From CATQGW01 sp965242565 (GTDB lineage Bacteria; Chloroflexota; Dehalococcoidia; Bin125): DNA of 64,000 bases. This document shows, piece after piece, positions 50,106 to 61,029 of the stretch. Position 1 is the first letter of the stretch, and each line of letters starts with the position of its first letter. Under the pieces are notes generated by a model. The model was given only the letters and a program-made list of their open reading frames with translations. It made no database searches and was not told the DNA's origin. The position numbers and the translations under genes were made by a program. The stretch is taken from NCBI GenBank assembly GCA_965242565.1, contig OZ251457.1, forward strand, positions 124,001 through 188,000, given 5' to 3'.

Positions 50106-51427
50106 TGGCTGCGCTCGCGTCGGACACGCTGCGCCTCAGCCCGATCGGCCCGCTGCGCGGCTCGCTGGCTGTGCCCGGCGACAAGTCGATCTCGCATCGC
50201 GCGCTGATCTGCAATGCGCTGGCGCGGGGCGATGCGCGGATCGAGAATCTGCTCGAAAGCGCCGACTGCCGCAGCACGATCGCCTGTCTGAAGCGTTGGG
50301 GTGTTGAGTTCGAGCGCGACGGCGACGCGCTGATCGTGCGCAGCCCGGGGCTCGACGGCTTCGAGGCGTCTCCCGACCTGCTCGATTGCGGCAACAGCGG
50401 TACGACGATGCGTCTGCTCGCGGGGATCGGCGCGACGCTGCCGTTCGCGTCGACGCTCGACGGCGACGAGTCGCTGCGCCGGCGTCCGATGGATCGCGTG
50501 CTGGAGCCGCTGGCGGAGATGGGCGCGCTGACCAGTGGGCGCGACAGCGGCATGTCTGGCAAGTATGCGCCGATCAGCGTTGCCGGTCGGGCCGGTGGGC
50601 TGTTGCCGTTTCGTGGGAAGATGTCCGTCGCCAGCGGGCAGTTGAAGAGTGCGCTGATCTTCGCCGCGCTCCGCGCTGGCGGCGAGAGCGAGATCGAAGA
50701 GGTCGGCCCCAGCCGCGACCATACCGAGCGGATGCTGCGTGCGATGGGCGCGGACATTTCGACATCCGGCGCGATGATCACCGTGCGCCCCGGCGCGCCG
50801 CTGCGTCCGCGCGATCTCCAGGTGCCCGGCGATATCAGCGCGGCGGCGTTCTGGATCGTCGCCGCCACGATCGTGTCCGACTCGGAGCTCACGCTGCCCG
50901 CGGTGGGAATCAACCCCACCCGTGCCGGCGTGGTCGACGCTCTTCGTGCGATGGGTGCCGACATCACGCTTGAGCGCGAGCGCGAGGTCTCCGGCGAGCC
51001 GGTCGCGGACATTCGCGTGCGGTATGCCCCGCTGCGCGGCATTGAGGCCGGCGGCGATCTGGTCGTGCGGGCGCTGGATGAGTGGCCGGTGATCGCGGTG
51101 GCGGCCGCCGTCGCGGAGGGGCCGACCGAAATCCGCGATGCGGAGGAGCTGCGCGTTAAGGAATCCGACCGCATCGCCGCCAGCGCCGCGATGCTACGGG
51201 CGCTCGGCGCGGAAGTGGAAGAGCGTCCCGACGGGATGCGGATCGCCGGCGGCGCGACGCTGCGCGGCGGTGGCGTCGAGTCGCGCGGCGATCACCGCAT
51301 CGCAATGGCGGCGGCGGTCGCGTCGATGATCGCCGAAGGCGAGACGGAGCTGCGCGGCGCTGGGTCGGTCGCGATCTCGTATCCTGGGTTTTGGCGCGAT
51401 CTGGAACGGCTCAGCAATGGCGACTGA
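50105..51427 (+). CDS. aroA: EPSP synthase (3-phosphoshikimate 1-carboxyvinyltransferase)
   Basis: 440 residues. It makes 5-enolpyruvylshikimate-3-phosphate from shikimate-3-P and PEP. Motifs: PGDKSISHRALI (24-35), LDCGNSGTTMRLLAGI (the PEP/glyphosate loop), SRDHTERMLRAMGA, LPAVGINPTRAG, ALDEWPVIAVAAA, ELRVKESDRIAA and GDHRIAMA. All substrate residues recognisable to me are present. One-base overlap with tyrA; gmk begins 11 bases before its end. Confidence 0.96.
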   Translation: MAALASDTLRLSPIGPLRGSLAVPGDKSISHRALICNALARGDARIENLLESADCRSTIACLKRWGVEFERDGDALIVRSPGLDGFEASPDLLDCGNSGTTMRLLAGIGATLPFASTLDGDESLRRRPMDRVLEPLAEMGALTSGRDSGMSGKYAPISVAGRAGGLLPFRGKMSVASGQLKSALIFAALRAGGESEIEEVGPSRDHTERMLRAMGADISTSGAMITVRPGAPLRPRDLQVPGDISAAAFWIVAATIVSDSELTLPAVGINPTRAGVVDALRAMGADITLEREREVSGEPVADIRVRYAPLRGIEAGGDLVVRALDEWPVIAVAAAVAEGPTEIRDAEELRVKESDRIAASAAMLRALGAEVEERPDGMRIAGGATLRGGGVESRGDHRIAMAAAVASMIAEGETELRGAGSVAISYPGFWRDLERLSNGD

Positions 51428-52016
51428 AGATCCGCCGATCGTCGTCGTGCTGTCCGGCCCCTCCGGCGCGGGCAAGGACACCGTGCTGCGGCTGGCGCTG
51501 AGCCTCGACGACTCGCTGGCGACGGTGGCGACCGCGAAAACGCGCGCGCCGCGCCCGGGCGAACAGCACGGCGTGCATCACGTCTTCCTGACGGATCAGG
51601 AGTTCGACCGCTGGCTGGCGGAGGACGCCTTCCTTGAGCACGCCACCGTCTACGGCCACCGCAGCGGCGTGCCCCGCCAGGCTGTGGAAGAGCTGCTGGC
51701 GGCCGGCAAGTCGGTGATCATCCGCACTGATATCCAGGGTGCGCGGACGCTGCGCGAGCGGTTGCCGGGCTGCTTGTTGGTCTTCGTCACCGTCGCCGAC
51801 CGCGCGCAGCTGCGTCGGCGGATGGAGTCGCGCGGCACCGATAGCGAAGCAGATATGCAGCGTCGGCTGGCCGAAGCCGACGCCGAGATGGCCGAGTCGG
51901 ACTGGTTCGACCACATCGTAGTCAACGAGGAAGGCAAGCAGCAGGCCGCGGCGGAGTCGCTGCTCGCGCAGATCCGCGCCGCTCGCCAGGCAGCTGTGCG
52001 GCTTGGCTTGTCCTGA
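51417..52016 (+). CDS. gmk: Guanylate kinase-like P-loop kinase
   Basis: 199 residues. It phosphorylates GMP to GDP. P-loop GPSGAGKD (14-21, with Asp after the lysine where Ser/Thr is common), the GMP-binding TRAPRPGEQHGVHHVF (42-57), YGHRSGVPRQAVEELLAAGK and the lid RMESRGTDSEADMQRRLAEA. The tyrosines and arginines that clamp GMP are mostly conserved. Its location inside an aromatic amino acid operon is unusual and it may be the only gmk or a paralog. It overlaps aroA by 11 bases. Confidence 0.88.
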   Translation: MATEDPPIVVVLSGPSGAGKDTVLRLALSLDDSLATVATAKTRAPRPGEQHGVHHVFLTDQEFDRWLAEDAFLEHATVYGHRSGVPRQAVEELLAAGKSVIIRTDIQGARTLRERLPGCLLVFVTVADRAQLRRRMESRGTDSEADMQRRLAEADAEMAESDWFDHIVVNEEGKQQAAAESLLAQIRAARQAAVRLGLS

Positions 52017-52069
52017 GCGCTTCTACCCACTCATTGTCGCTCCTGCGCGTGTCCGGGTGTCGCCGTTGA

Positions 52070-52097
52070 TTGACATTGCCGCCGCGCGCTCTAGTCT
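52070..52097 (+). promoter_or_regulatory. Candidate promoter of the trp part of the operon
   Basis: A perfect TTGACA (52070-52075), a 16-base spacer and TAGTCT (52092-52097). Transcription would begin about 10 bases before the leader ORF at 52115. By eye only. Confidence 0.5.
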
Positions 52098-52114
52098 GAC
52101 TGGCAGGAGTTGCG

Positions 52115-52225
52115 ATGACTCGCCCCAGTGGACACGGCCCACTGCGCCCAAACCTCGGTCGGCGGCTGTTGGCGCGGCATCGCACATCCGGGGGTGAAGG
52201 GGGTTGGCGGCGCGTCCGTCCGTAG
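52115..52225 (+). CDS. Putative trp leader peptide, 36 residues
   Basis: ATG with GGCAGGAG five bases upstream, ending in TAG. The peptide is Arg-rich (begins MTRPSGHGPLRPN) and has one Trp codon at 52205-52207, near its end (GGWRRVRP). It ends 54 bases before trpE. A ribosome stalled at the Trp codon would cover the first arm of the downstream pairing region. A single Trp codon is weak support for attenuation, so this is tentative. Confidence 0.4.
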   Translation: MTRPSGHGPLRPNLGRRLLARHRTSGGEGGWRRVRP

Positions 52226-52258
52226 ACGCTGACGCCCGCGGCGCGCCGCAGCGCCGCC
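52206..52258 (+). promoter_or_regulatory. Possible attenuator structures upstream of trpE
   Basis: GGCGGCGC (52206-52213, starting within the Trp codon) is complementary to GCGCCGCC (52251-52258). The latter also pairs with the nearer GCGGCGC of the palindrome GCGGCGCGCCGC (52238-52249), giving alternative hairpins followed by TTGTT. The high GC makes chance pairing likely. Confidence 0.35.
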
Positions 52259-52279
52259 TTGTTCCCCGGAGCACGCATC

Positions 52280-53776
52280 ATGCCCCCGACCGGCGACCAT
52301 CGCCCCTCGCTCGACGAATTCAAAGCCATCGCCGCCCGCGGCGACGGCAACTTCGCGCCGATCTACCGCGAGGTTTTGGCCGACCTCGAAACGCCTGTCT
52401 CCGCCTTCCTCAAGGTCAAGCGCGGCCCCTACTCGTTCCTGCTGGAGTCCGTTGAGGGCGGCGAGCGGCCGGGCCGCTACTCGTTCATCGGCACCGAGCC
52501 CTACCGCGTGCTGCGCGCTCCGTCGGGCGGCGGCGAGGATCCGCTGCGGCTTGTTGAGCAGGAGTTGGACCGCTTCCGGCTGGTCGCCAACTCCGACCTG
52601 CCGCCGTTCTGCGGGGGCGCGGTGGGCTATCTGGCCTACGAGGCGATCCGCCACTTCGAGCCGCGCGTGCAGCCCGCGCCGCACGACCCTCATGGGCTGC
52701 CGGAGGCGCTCTTCCAGTTTGTGGATACCGTGCTGGTCTTCGACCACCTCAAGCATGTGATTCGGGTGGTCAGCCACGCGCGGCTCGACGGCGATGTGGA
52801 GTCGGCCTACCGGCAGGCGCAGTTCCGGATCGACGAACTGGTCGAACGCCTGCAGGACGGCCAACCCGTGCCGCCGACCGACGCGCCCGAACCGCCCGAC
52901 CACCAGGCCGCGATCCGCTCCAACATGGAGCGCGAGGCCTACTTCTCCGACGTGAAGCGGATCGTCGACTACATCATCGAAGGCGACATCATCCAGTGCG
53001 TCTACTCGCAGCGCTTCTCGCGCGAGACGTTTGTGCATCCGTTCAACGTCTACCGCACGCTGCGCACGGTGAATCCCTCGCCCTACACCTACTACCTGGA
53101 GATGGGCGACCACCAGATCGTGGGCACATCGCCGGAGCTCCTGGTGATCGTCGAAGACGGCAAGGTGGCGACGCACCCGATCGCGGGGACCCGGCGGCGT
53201 GGTCAGAGCGAGGCGGAAGATGCGGCGCTGGAAGCGGAGTTGCGCAACGACGAGAAGGAGATCGCCGAACACGTGATGCTGCTCGATTTGGGGCGCAACG
53301 ATGTGGGGCGCGTGGCCAAACCGGGCACGGTGCGCGTCACGCAGGAGCTGGATGTGGAGCGCTACAGCCACGTGATGCATCTGGTCTCGCACGTAGAGGC
53401 GGAGATGCGCGAGGACTGCACGGCATTCGACGCCGTGCGGGCGACTTTCCCCGCCGGTACGGTCTCGGGCGCGCCGAAGATTCGCGCGATGGAGATTATC
53501 TCCGAGCTGGAGGAGGATCAGCGCGGCCCCTACGCCGGCGCGCTGGGCTATTTCGGCTTCGGCGGCAACATGGAGACGGCGATCACGATCCGCACGATCC
53601 TGATGCAGGACGGCGTGGCGTCGGTGCAGGCCGGCGGCGGGATCGTGTTCGACAGCACACCGCAGTTCGAGTTCGAGGAGACGGTGAACAAGGCGATGGG
53701 GATGTTCACGGCGCTCGATCTCGCCGAAGAGCGCAGCCGCAGCGGGGCGTCCGGCGGCGGCTCGCGCGGATACTGA
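52280..53776 (+). CDS. trpE: Anthranilate synthase component I
   Basis: 498 residues from ATG 52280 (CGGAG eight bases upstream). It converts chorismate and ammonia to anthranilate. The feedback-site motif LLESVEGGERPGRYSFIG (about 52-69) is present. The catalytic half has YSQRFSRE, NPSPYTYYLEMGDHQIVGTSPE, HPIAGTRRRG, EHVMLLDLGRNDVGRV, AGTVSGAPKIRAMEII, GPYAGALGYFGFGGNMETAI and AGGGIVFDS. It is separated from its glutaminase partner trpG by two carboxymuconolactone-decarboxylase-fold genes. Confidence 0.96.
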   Translation: MPPTGDHRPSLDEFKAIAARGDGNFAPIYREVLADLETPVSAFLKVKRGPYSFLLESVEGGERPGRYSFIGTEPYRVLRAPSGGGEDPLRLVEQELDRFRLVANSDLPPFCGGAVGYLAYEAIRHFEPRVQPAPHDPHGLPEALFQFVDTVLVFDHLKHVIRVVSHARLDGDVESAYRQAQFRIDELVERLQDGQPVPPTDAPEPPDHQAAIRSNMEREAYFSDVKRIVDYIIEGDIIQCVYSQRFSRETFVHPFNVYRTLRTVNPSPYTYYLEMGDHQIVGTSPELLVIVEDGKVATHPIAGTRRRGQSEAEDAALEAELRNDEKEIAEHVMLLDLGRNDVGRVAKPGTVRVTQELDVERYSHVMHLVSHVEAEMREDCTAFDAVRATFPAGTVSGAPKIRAMEIISELEEDQRGPYAGALGYFGFGGNMETAITIRTILMQDGVASVQAGGGIVFDSTPQFEFEETVNKAMGMFTALDLAEERSRSGASGGGSRGY

Positions 53777-53786
53777 GGCTGCGACG

Positions 53787-54959
53787 ATGGCTGACGCGCT
53801 GATCATCGGCTACGGCGTGCGCTTCGACGACGAGGGCCGTGTGCTGCTGCTGCACCGCCGCGCGGATCGTCCGCCCTGGGCGGAGCGCTGGTGGCTGCCC
53901 GGCGATGCCACGCCGCTCACCGAAGAGCCGGACGCGACCGTGCCGCGCGTCTTTGCGCACCTGCTGCGCCAGGATGTGTCGGCGGGCTACGTGGAGACGG
54001 TCTTCGGCGAGGAGCCGCAGAGCGGACGGCACACCGTCCACAACGGCTATCTGGTCACACTGCGCGGCGCGTTGGAGCCGCAGCCGGACGACGAAACGAA
54101 TCCGTTCGACGCGGCGCAGTGGTTCACGCGCGCAGAGGCGCTGGCGGAGTTGCCGTCGGAGCAGGCGGCGCTGCTGCGGGCGGCGATTGAGCTGGATGAG
54201 GCGGGCATCGCGCCGGAGCCGCCCAAGGACCCCGATGCGTTATTCGCCGAGCCGCCGACGCAGCGGGAAGAGCCGACGCGCGCGTTGCGCGAGGTGCGGC
54301 ACGATCGCGGCGAGGCAATCCTCGGCGAGGTGCTGGGCGCTGTTCCCGACTTCGGCGAGCTCGGCGCGTTCGGCGACTGGCTGGTTGAGCATGTCTGGGG
54401 CGAGGTTTGGCAGACTGAGCATCCCTCGCGGCGCGACCGCAGCATCGCCGCTGTTGCCCTCTGCGCCTCGCTGCGGCTCTGGGACGCGCTGCGCTTCAAT
54501 GTCCGCATCGCCGAGGCCAACGGGCTGTCGCGCGACGAAATCGGGGAAATCTGCCTCCAACTCGCCGCCGATGCGGGCTTCCCCTACGCCAACGAATCGC
54601 TCGCCGAGTTGGGGCGGCTCTGGGTGCTGGAATCCGGGCGTTTCGCTCCCGCGCCGTCCGCCGCTCCGCCGGCGGACGCGCCGGACGGCCGCGACGAGCT
54701 GGAGCTCACATCGCTCGCCTGGGCGCGCGGCGAAGTCTGGTCGCGCCCGCAGCTGCCGACCCGTGAGCGCGCGCTCGTCTCGCTGATGGCCGTGCTCGCG
54801 CTCGGCGTGAGCGAGCAGATCGACGCGCAGCTCGCGCATGCGCTCAACAGCGGCGTCTCGGCGGCGGAGCTGGACGGCCTCATGCCGCTGGTCGCTGTGT
54901 TCGTCGGCGTCCACCGCGCCGAGGCTGGCGCGTCGGCGCTGCGACGGCTCATAGAATGA
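53787..54959 (+). CDS. NUDIX-like domain fused to carboxymuconolactone-decarboxylase-fold domains
   Basis: 390 residues. Residues about 1-145 resemble a NUDIX hydrolase (IIGYGVRFDDEGRVLLLHRR, WAERWWLPGD). The Nudix box is degenerate: the REUXEE helix reads VPRVFAHLLRQDV, so hydrolysis is doubtful. Two AhpD/CMD-like helical repeats follow (SRRDRSIAAVALCASLRLWDALR with EANGLSRDEIGEICLQLAADAGFPYA; then TRERALVSLMAVLALGVSE with LNSGVSAAELDGL). The AhpD CxxC is absent. It starts 10 bp after trpE and its stop overlaps the next gene (ATGA). Its function within a trp operon is unknown. Confidence 0.78.
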   Translation: MADALIIGYGVRFDDEGRVLLLHRRADRPPWAERWWLPGDATPLTEEPDATVPRVFAHLLRQDVSAGYVETVFGEEPQSGRHTVHNGYLVTLRGALEPQPDDETNPFDAAQWFTRAEALAELPSEQAALLRAAIELDEAGIAPEPPKDPDALFAEPPTQREEPTRALREVRHDRGEAILGEVLGAVPDFGELGAFGDWLVEHVWGEVWQTEHPSRRDRSIAAVALCASLRLWDALRFNVRIAEANGLSRDEIGEICLQLAADAGFPYANESLAELGRLWVLESGRFAPAPSAAPPADAPDGRDELELTSLAWARGEVWSRPQLPTRERALVSLMAVLALGVSEQIDAQLAHALNSGVSAAELDGLMPLVAVFVGVHRAEAGASALRRLIE

Positions 54960-55775
54960 CGGACAGGACGGAGACTTCAACCATGGCGACTCACGCAGAA
55001 CGACGCGCGACGGGCATCCGCACGCTGAGCGAGATGACCGGCAATCCAGCGCCGGCCTTCGAGGGAATCGAAGCGCGCACCGGCGCATTCGGCAGCTTTG
55101 TGCTGGACTACGTGTTCGGCCAAATCTGGCAGGGCGACGAGCTGAGCCGGCGCGACCGCAACCTGGCGTCGCTGGCGATGCTGGGCGCGCTCGAACGGCT
55201 CGACGCGGTGCGTTTCCACGCGAGCTTCGGCGCGGCCAACGGCCTCGAACGCGAGCAGATCGCGGAGATCGCGCTACAGATCGCGGGCTACTCCGGCTTC
55301 CCCGCCGGCAACGCGATGATCGATGTACTGCACCAGATGTGGAGCGAGCAGGACGGCGAGCCCTACGTCATCCCGCCGGCCGCGCACAAGGACGACGAGC
55401 AGCGCCACCGCGACGCGGTTGACGTGATGCGCACGCTCAACGCGCAGGCCGAGGCGCAGGACCCCGCCGAGGCGCTGGCCGGGATGGAGCGGATCGGTCC
55501 CGTCGGCAAGCTGGCCTTCGAGTTCGCCTTCGGCGATCTGTGGTCCCGCGGCCAACTCTCGCGCCGCGACCGCTCACTGGTCGTGGTCAGCATCCTCGTC
55601 GCACTGAACAAGGTGGAGGAGCTGCAGTTCCACATCCCCGGCGCGCTCAATCACGGCGTCACGGCGACCGAGCTGGAGGGCGTGATGGCCACCGCCGCCT
55701 ACTGCTGCGGCTTCCCCCGCGCCGTCGAGGGCTACCGCGCGCTGCGCCGCATCCTGCGAGAACGGGAGGGCGACG

Positions 55776-55783
<8 letters not shown>
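54956..55783 (+). CDS. Two-domain carboxymuconolactone-decarboxylase-fold protein
   Basis: 275 residues from ATG 54956; ATG 54983 (GGAG nine bases upstream) is also possible. Two tandem CMD repeats are seen. The first is SRRDRNLASLAMLGALERLD with GLEREQIAEIALQIAGYSGFPAG; the second is SRRDRSLVVVSILVALNKVEELQFH with GVTATELEGVMATAAYCCGFP. The second resembles PcaC, which decarboxylates gamma-carboxymuconolactone, and neither domain has the AhpD redox cysteines. It is related to the C-terminal part of the preceding protein, so a duplication is likely. It overlaps trpG by eight bases. Role unknown. Confidence 0.85.
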
Positions 55784-56370
<587 letters not shown>

Positions 56371-56381
<11 letters not shown>

Positions 56382-57420
56382 GGGAGACCTGACGGCGGCG
56401 CTGGGCGCCCTGATCGAGGAGCGGCGCAGCCTCTCCGGTGCCGAGGCGTCGGCGGCGATGGACGCGCTGATGTCCGGCGAGGCGGATCCGCATCAGGCGT
56501 CGGCGCTGCTGGCCGCGCTGCGGCTCAAGGGCGAAACGGTCGACGAAGTTGTGGGGCTGGCGCGGACGATGCGCGAGCACGCGCTGGCCGTTGATTTGGC
56601 CGATCTGCCGCGCGTGGCGGACACGGCGGGCACCGGCGGCGACGGCCAGCACACGTTCAACGCCAGCACGGCCGCCGCCTTCGTGCTGGCCGGCTGCGGC
56701 GTGTCCGTCGCCAAGCACGGCAACCGCGCGATGTCCTCCAGCTGCGGCAGCGCCGATGTGCTCGAAGCGCTGGGCGGCTGCATCGTGCTCGGACCGACGC
56801 AGGCGGCGGCCTGCATCCGCGAAGTCGGTTTCGGTTTCCTCTTTGCGCAGACCTACCACCCCGCGATGCGCCACATCGCGCCGATCCGACGCGGGATCGG
56901 CATCCGCACCGTCTTCAATATGCTCGGTCCGCTGACCAATCCGGCTCGGGCGACGCACCAGCTGATCGGCGTCGCTCGCCCAGAACTCGGTCCGCTGATG
57001 GCGGAGGCGCTGCAACGACTCGGTGTGCGGCGCGGTCTCGTCGTGCATGGCGCGGAGGGGCTGGACGAGGTTTCGCCGACGGGCGAGACGCGCGTTTGGC
57101 AGGTGGACAGCGGCGGCGTGACGGAGTTCAGCGTGCGTCCCCAGGACTTCCAAATTCGTCCCGTGCCGCTCGACGCGGTGCGCGGCGGCGATGCCGTCGA
57201 GTCCGCCGCGCGGATGTGCGAGGTGCTGGGTGGCAAGACCTCGGCGCTGACCGGCTTCGTCACGCTCAACGCCGCAGCTGCGCTGTTCGCAGCCGAGGAG
57301 GTTCCCACATTCGCCGAAGGCGTCAGCCGCTCCGCTGAGTGCCTCGACGACCAACGCGCCCTGCGCAAGCTCGAACTGTTCGTCGAGCGTTCGCAGGCGC
57401 TTGCGCAGGAGGCGACGTAA
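56371..57420 (+). CDS. trpD: Anthranilate phosphoribosyltransferase
   Basis: 349 residues from GTG 56371. It joins anthranilate and PRPP. The PRPP motif GTGGDGQHTFNAST is at 87-100, followed by KHGNRAMSSSCGSADVLEALGG, HPAMRHIAPIRRGIGIRTVFN, and GPLTNPA. The N-terminal helical domain is complete. Its stop overlaps the trpC start (TAATG). Confidence 0.96.
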
Positions 57421-58238
57421 TGCCGCCCGCGCAGACCGGCTCGGTGCTGGAACGGATCGTCGCCGACACGCGGGCGCGCGTCGCCGAGCGCAAGCGGTCG
57501 CTCCCCTTCGAGACCGTCTCCGCGCAGGCCCGCAGCTGCCCGCCCGCTCGCGATTTCGTCGCCGCGCTGCGCGCACCACGCGCACCACGCGCACCAGGCG
57601 TCGGCGTGATCGCCGAGATCAAGCGCGGCTCACCCTCCAAGGGTCTGTTCGCACCCGACATCGATCCCGCGGCGCTGGCCGCCACGTTCAACACGATCGG
57701 CGCGGCGGCCGTCTCGGTGCTCACCGCGCCCGACTTCTTCGCCTCCGACGACGACCTGCGCGCGGCATCCGAGGCGCTGGAGGGCGCCGATACGCCGCTG
57801 CTGCGCAAGGAGTTTCACGTCGATCCGTACCAAGTAGCAGAAGCGCGCATGCTGGGCGCGGATGCGTTTCTGATCATCGCCAAGTCGTCCGACATTGCGG
57901 AGATGCGCGCGCTGATAGAGGCCGGGAGCGAGTTCGGGATCGCGGCGTTCGTAGAAGTCACCGACGAAGCCGAGCTTGACGCGGCGCTGGCCGTGGGCGC
58001 GCCGGCGATCGGCATCAACAACCGCGACCTGCACACGTTCAAGGAGGACCTGAGCACGACCGAACGGCTGCGCCCGCTCGCGCCGCCGCAGATTCCCGTC
58101 GTCGCCGCCAGCGGCGTGCGCACGCGCGAGGATATGCGGCGAATGGAGGCTTGCAACGTGAACGCGGTACTGATCGGCGAGGCGCTCTCCAGCGCCGCCG
58201 ATCCCGCCGCCAAGCTGCGGGAGCTGACCGGACAATGA
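57420..58238 (+). CDS. trpC: Indole-3-glycerol phosphate synthase
   Basis: 272 residues. The barrel motifs are EIKRGSPSKG (66-75, catalytic Lys68), VLTAPDFF, LLRKEFHVDPYQ with its Lys, AFVEVTDEAEL, GINNRDLHTF and ASGVRTREDM. An APRAPRAPG stretch at about 52-60 comes from a short 9-bp tandem repeat (57572-57599). It overlaps trpF by four bases. Confidence 0.96.
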   Translation: MPPAQTGSVLERIVADTRARVAERKRSLPFETVSAQARSCPPARDFVAALRAPRAPRAPGVGVIAEIKRGSPSKGLFAPDIDPAALAATFNTIGAAAVSVLTAPDFFASDDDLRAASEALEGADTPLLRKEFHVDPYQVAEARMLGADAFLIIAKSSDIAEMRALIEAGSEFGIAAFVEVTDEAELDAALAVGAPAIGINNRDLHTFKEDLSTTERLRPLAPPQIPVVAASGVRTREDMRRMEACNVNAVLIGEALSSAADPAAKLRELTGQ

Positions 58239-58947
58239 GCGCCCCTACACAACCGCTGCCGCTGGTCAAGATCTGCGGCGTCCGCGAGGCCGCCCCCGCC
58301 GCCGCCGCGCGCGACGCCGGCGCGGACCTGGTCGGGATGATCTTCGCCGACGCGCGTCGCCGCGTTGAGCTCGCCGCCGCCCGCGCGATCCGCCGCGAGC
58401 TCGGACCGCGCGCCGAAATTACTGACTCCACAACCGAGGCGGTGGAGCAGGCCCGCGCACAAGCGGGCCACCCGCTGCTGGTCGGCGTCTTCGCCCGCCA
58501 GACGCCCGACGAAATCCTGCGCATCCTCGATCGCGTCGAGCTCGATCTGGTGCAGCTGAGCGGCGGCGAACACCCTGCGCTGGCGGGACGCATTCCGCGC
58601 GTCGTGATCCGCGCGACGCATGTCGCCGACGGGGCTACTGCGGAGTCGCTGCTGCGCGACGCGCGGCGCGAACCGCGGACGATCACGCTGCTTGACGCCG
58701 CCTCGCGGCAGGGCGGCGGGATGGGCGAGCGCTTTGACTGGTCGCTGGCAAGCGCCGTCGCGCGGCAGCGCCCCATCATCCTCGCCGGCGGACTCGCGCC
58801 CGATAATGTCACCGAAGCCGTCGCGCGCGTGCAGCCGTGGGCGGTGGATGTGTCGTCGGGCGTCGAAATCGACGGCGTGAAGTCGGAAGAGAAAATCCGC
58901 GCGTTCATCGGCGCGGCGAAATCGCAGCAGCGAGCGGAGGCGCGCGC

Positions 58948-58951
<4 letters not shown>
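58235..58951 (+). CDS. trpF: Phosphoribosylanthranilate isomerase
   Basis: 238 residues, slightly longer than the usual 200-210. VKICGV with the catalytic C14 and ADLVGMIFADARRRV open the barrel, and LVQLSGGEH, LAGGLAPDNV and AVDVSSGVEIDGVKSEEKI (catalytic Asp) close it. An extra helical stretch near 55-75 (LGPRAEITDSTTEAVEQARA) accounts for the length. ATGA overlaps on both sides. Confidence 0.93.
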
Positions 58952-60135
<1,184 letters not shown>

Positions 60136-60205
60136 GGTGGGGCAGCCGCCCCCCAGTCCGCTACGCGGACAGCCCCGTGCATAGGGGGGCGATTCCGGGT
60201 CGGGG
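60136..60205. repeat. Family C palindromic element, copy 3
   Basis: GAGGTGGGGCAGCCGCCCCC then CAGTCCGCTACGCGGACAGC and ATAGGGGGGCGATTCC, located directly after the trpB stop and before the CPBP gene. It splits trpB from trpA. Confidence 0.8.
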
Positions 60206-60232
60206 AATTCGTGGAGCGGCAGAGGGGGAGAT

Positions 60233-60967
60233 GTGAGCGACTTGCGCGAGGGCATTGACGTTGAGGCGGGTGAAGAGTCGCCTGCGCGGGCGAGCGCTTG
60301 GCCGGTACTCGGCTGGACGCTGGCCGCGCTCGTCGCCTACTTCCTCTTTGCCGTTCTCGCGGCGGCGATTACGGGCGAGGATGAATCGCAGGGCGCGCTG
60401 CTGGTTCGGCTGATCATCGGCGGCATCGCCGCCACCGTCGTTGGGTTCATCGTCGTGCCGGCGTTGGCGCTGCGCCGCCGGGCGATCCGGCCGCCCGGAT
60501 GGACGCGACCGACAGCAAGCGACATCGGGCTGGCCGCGTTGATCCTGATCGCCAGCTACGGCGCGCTGCTGATCTACATCGTGATCGTGGAGGCGATCGG
60601 CGCCGACGACCTTGTGCCGCAATCGACGATCGAGAACGACGACCTCCGCCAGACGGCGCTGGTCGCGGCGGTGACCGGTGTGCTGGTGATCGGCGTCGCG
60701 CCGTTCGCCGAGGAGTTTCTCTTCCGCCGCTTTCTGCTGGGCGGCCTGCGCGCGGTCTGGGGGGTGTGGCCCGCGCTGCTGCTCAGCGCGGCGCTATTCT
60801 CCGTGCTGCACGCCGACCTCGGCAGCATGATCCCCTTCGCGATCATCGGCCTGATTTTCGGCTTCGCCTACTTGCGCTCCGAAAGTCTCACAGCGCCGAC
60901 CATCGCGCACCTGGTCTTCAACATCATCGGCTTCACGGCGACGATGGTGCGCGACGGGATTGGCTGA
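60233..60967 (+). CDS. CPBP-family intramembrane metalloprotease (CAAX/Abi type)
   Basis: 244 residues from GTG 60233 (GAGGGGGAG just upstream). About six membrane spans. Catalytic motifs: PFAEEFLFRRFLLGGL (E160, E161, R165), LFSVLHAD with the first His and IAHLVFNIIGF with the second. Family members process prenylated or bacteriocin-like peptides or act in immunity; the substrate here is unknown. It is inserted between trpB and trpA and flanked on the left by a family C repeat. Confidence 0.9.
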   Translation: MSDLREGIDVEAGEESPARASAWPVLGWTLAALVAYFLFAVLAAAITGEDESQGALLVRLIIGGIAATVVGFIVVPALALRRRAIRPPGWTRPTASDIGLAALILIASYGALLIYIVIVEAIGADDLVPQSTIENDDLRQTALVAAVTGVLVIGVAPFAEEFLFRRFLLGGLRAVWGVWPALLLSAALFSVLHADLGSMIPFAIIGLIFGFAYLRSESLTAPTIAHLVFNIIGFTATMVRDGIG

Positions 60968-61029
60968 GCCGCCCGTCGCTGTCCGTCAAGGTCCGTCAAA
61001 CGGGAGATTGCGGGTATCGTGGGGGACCG

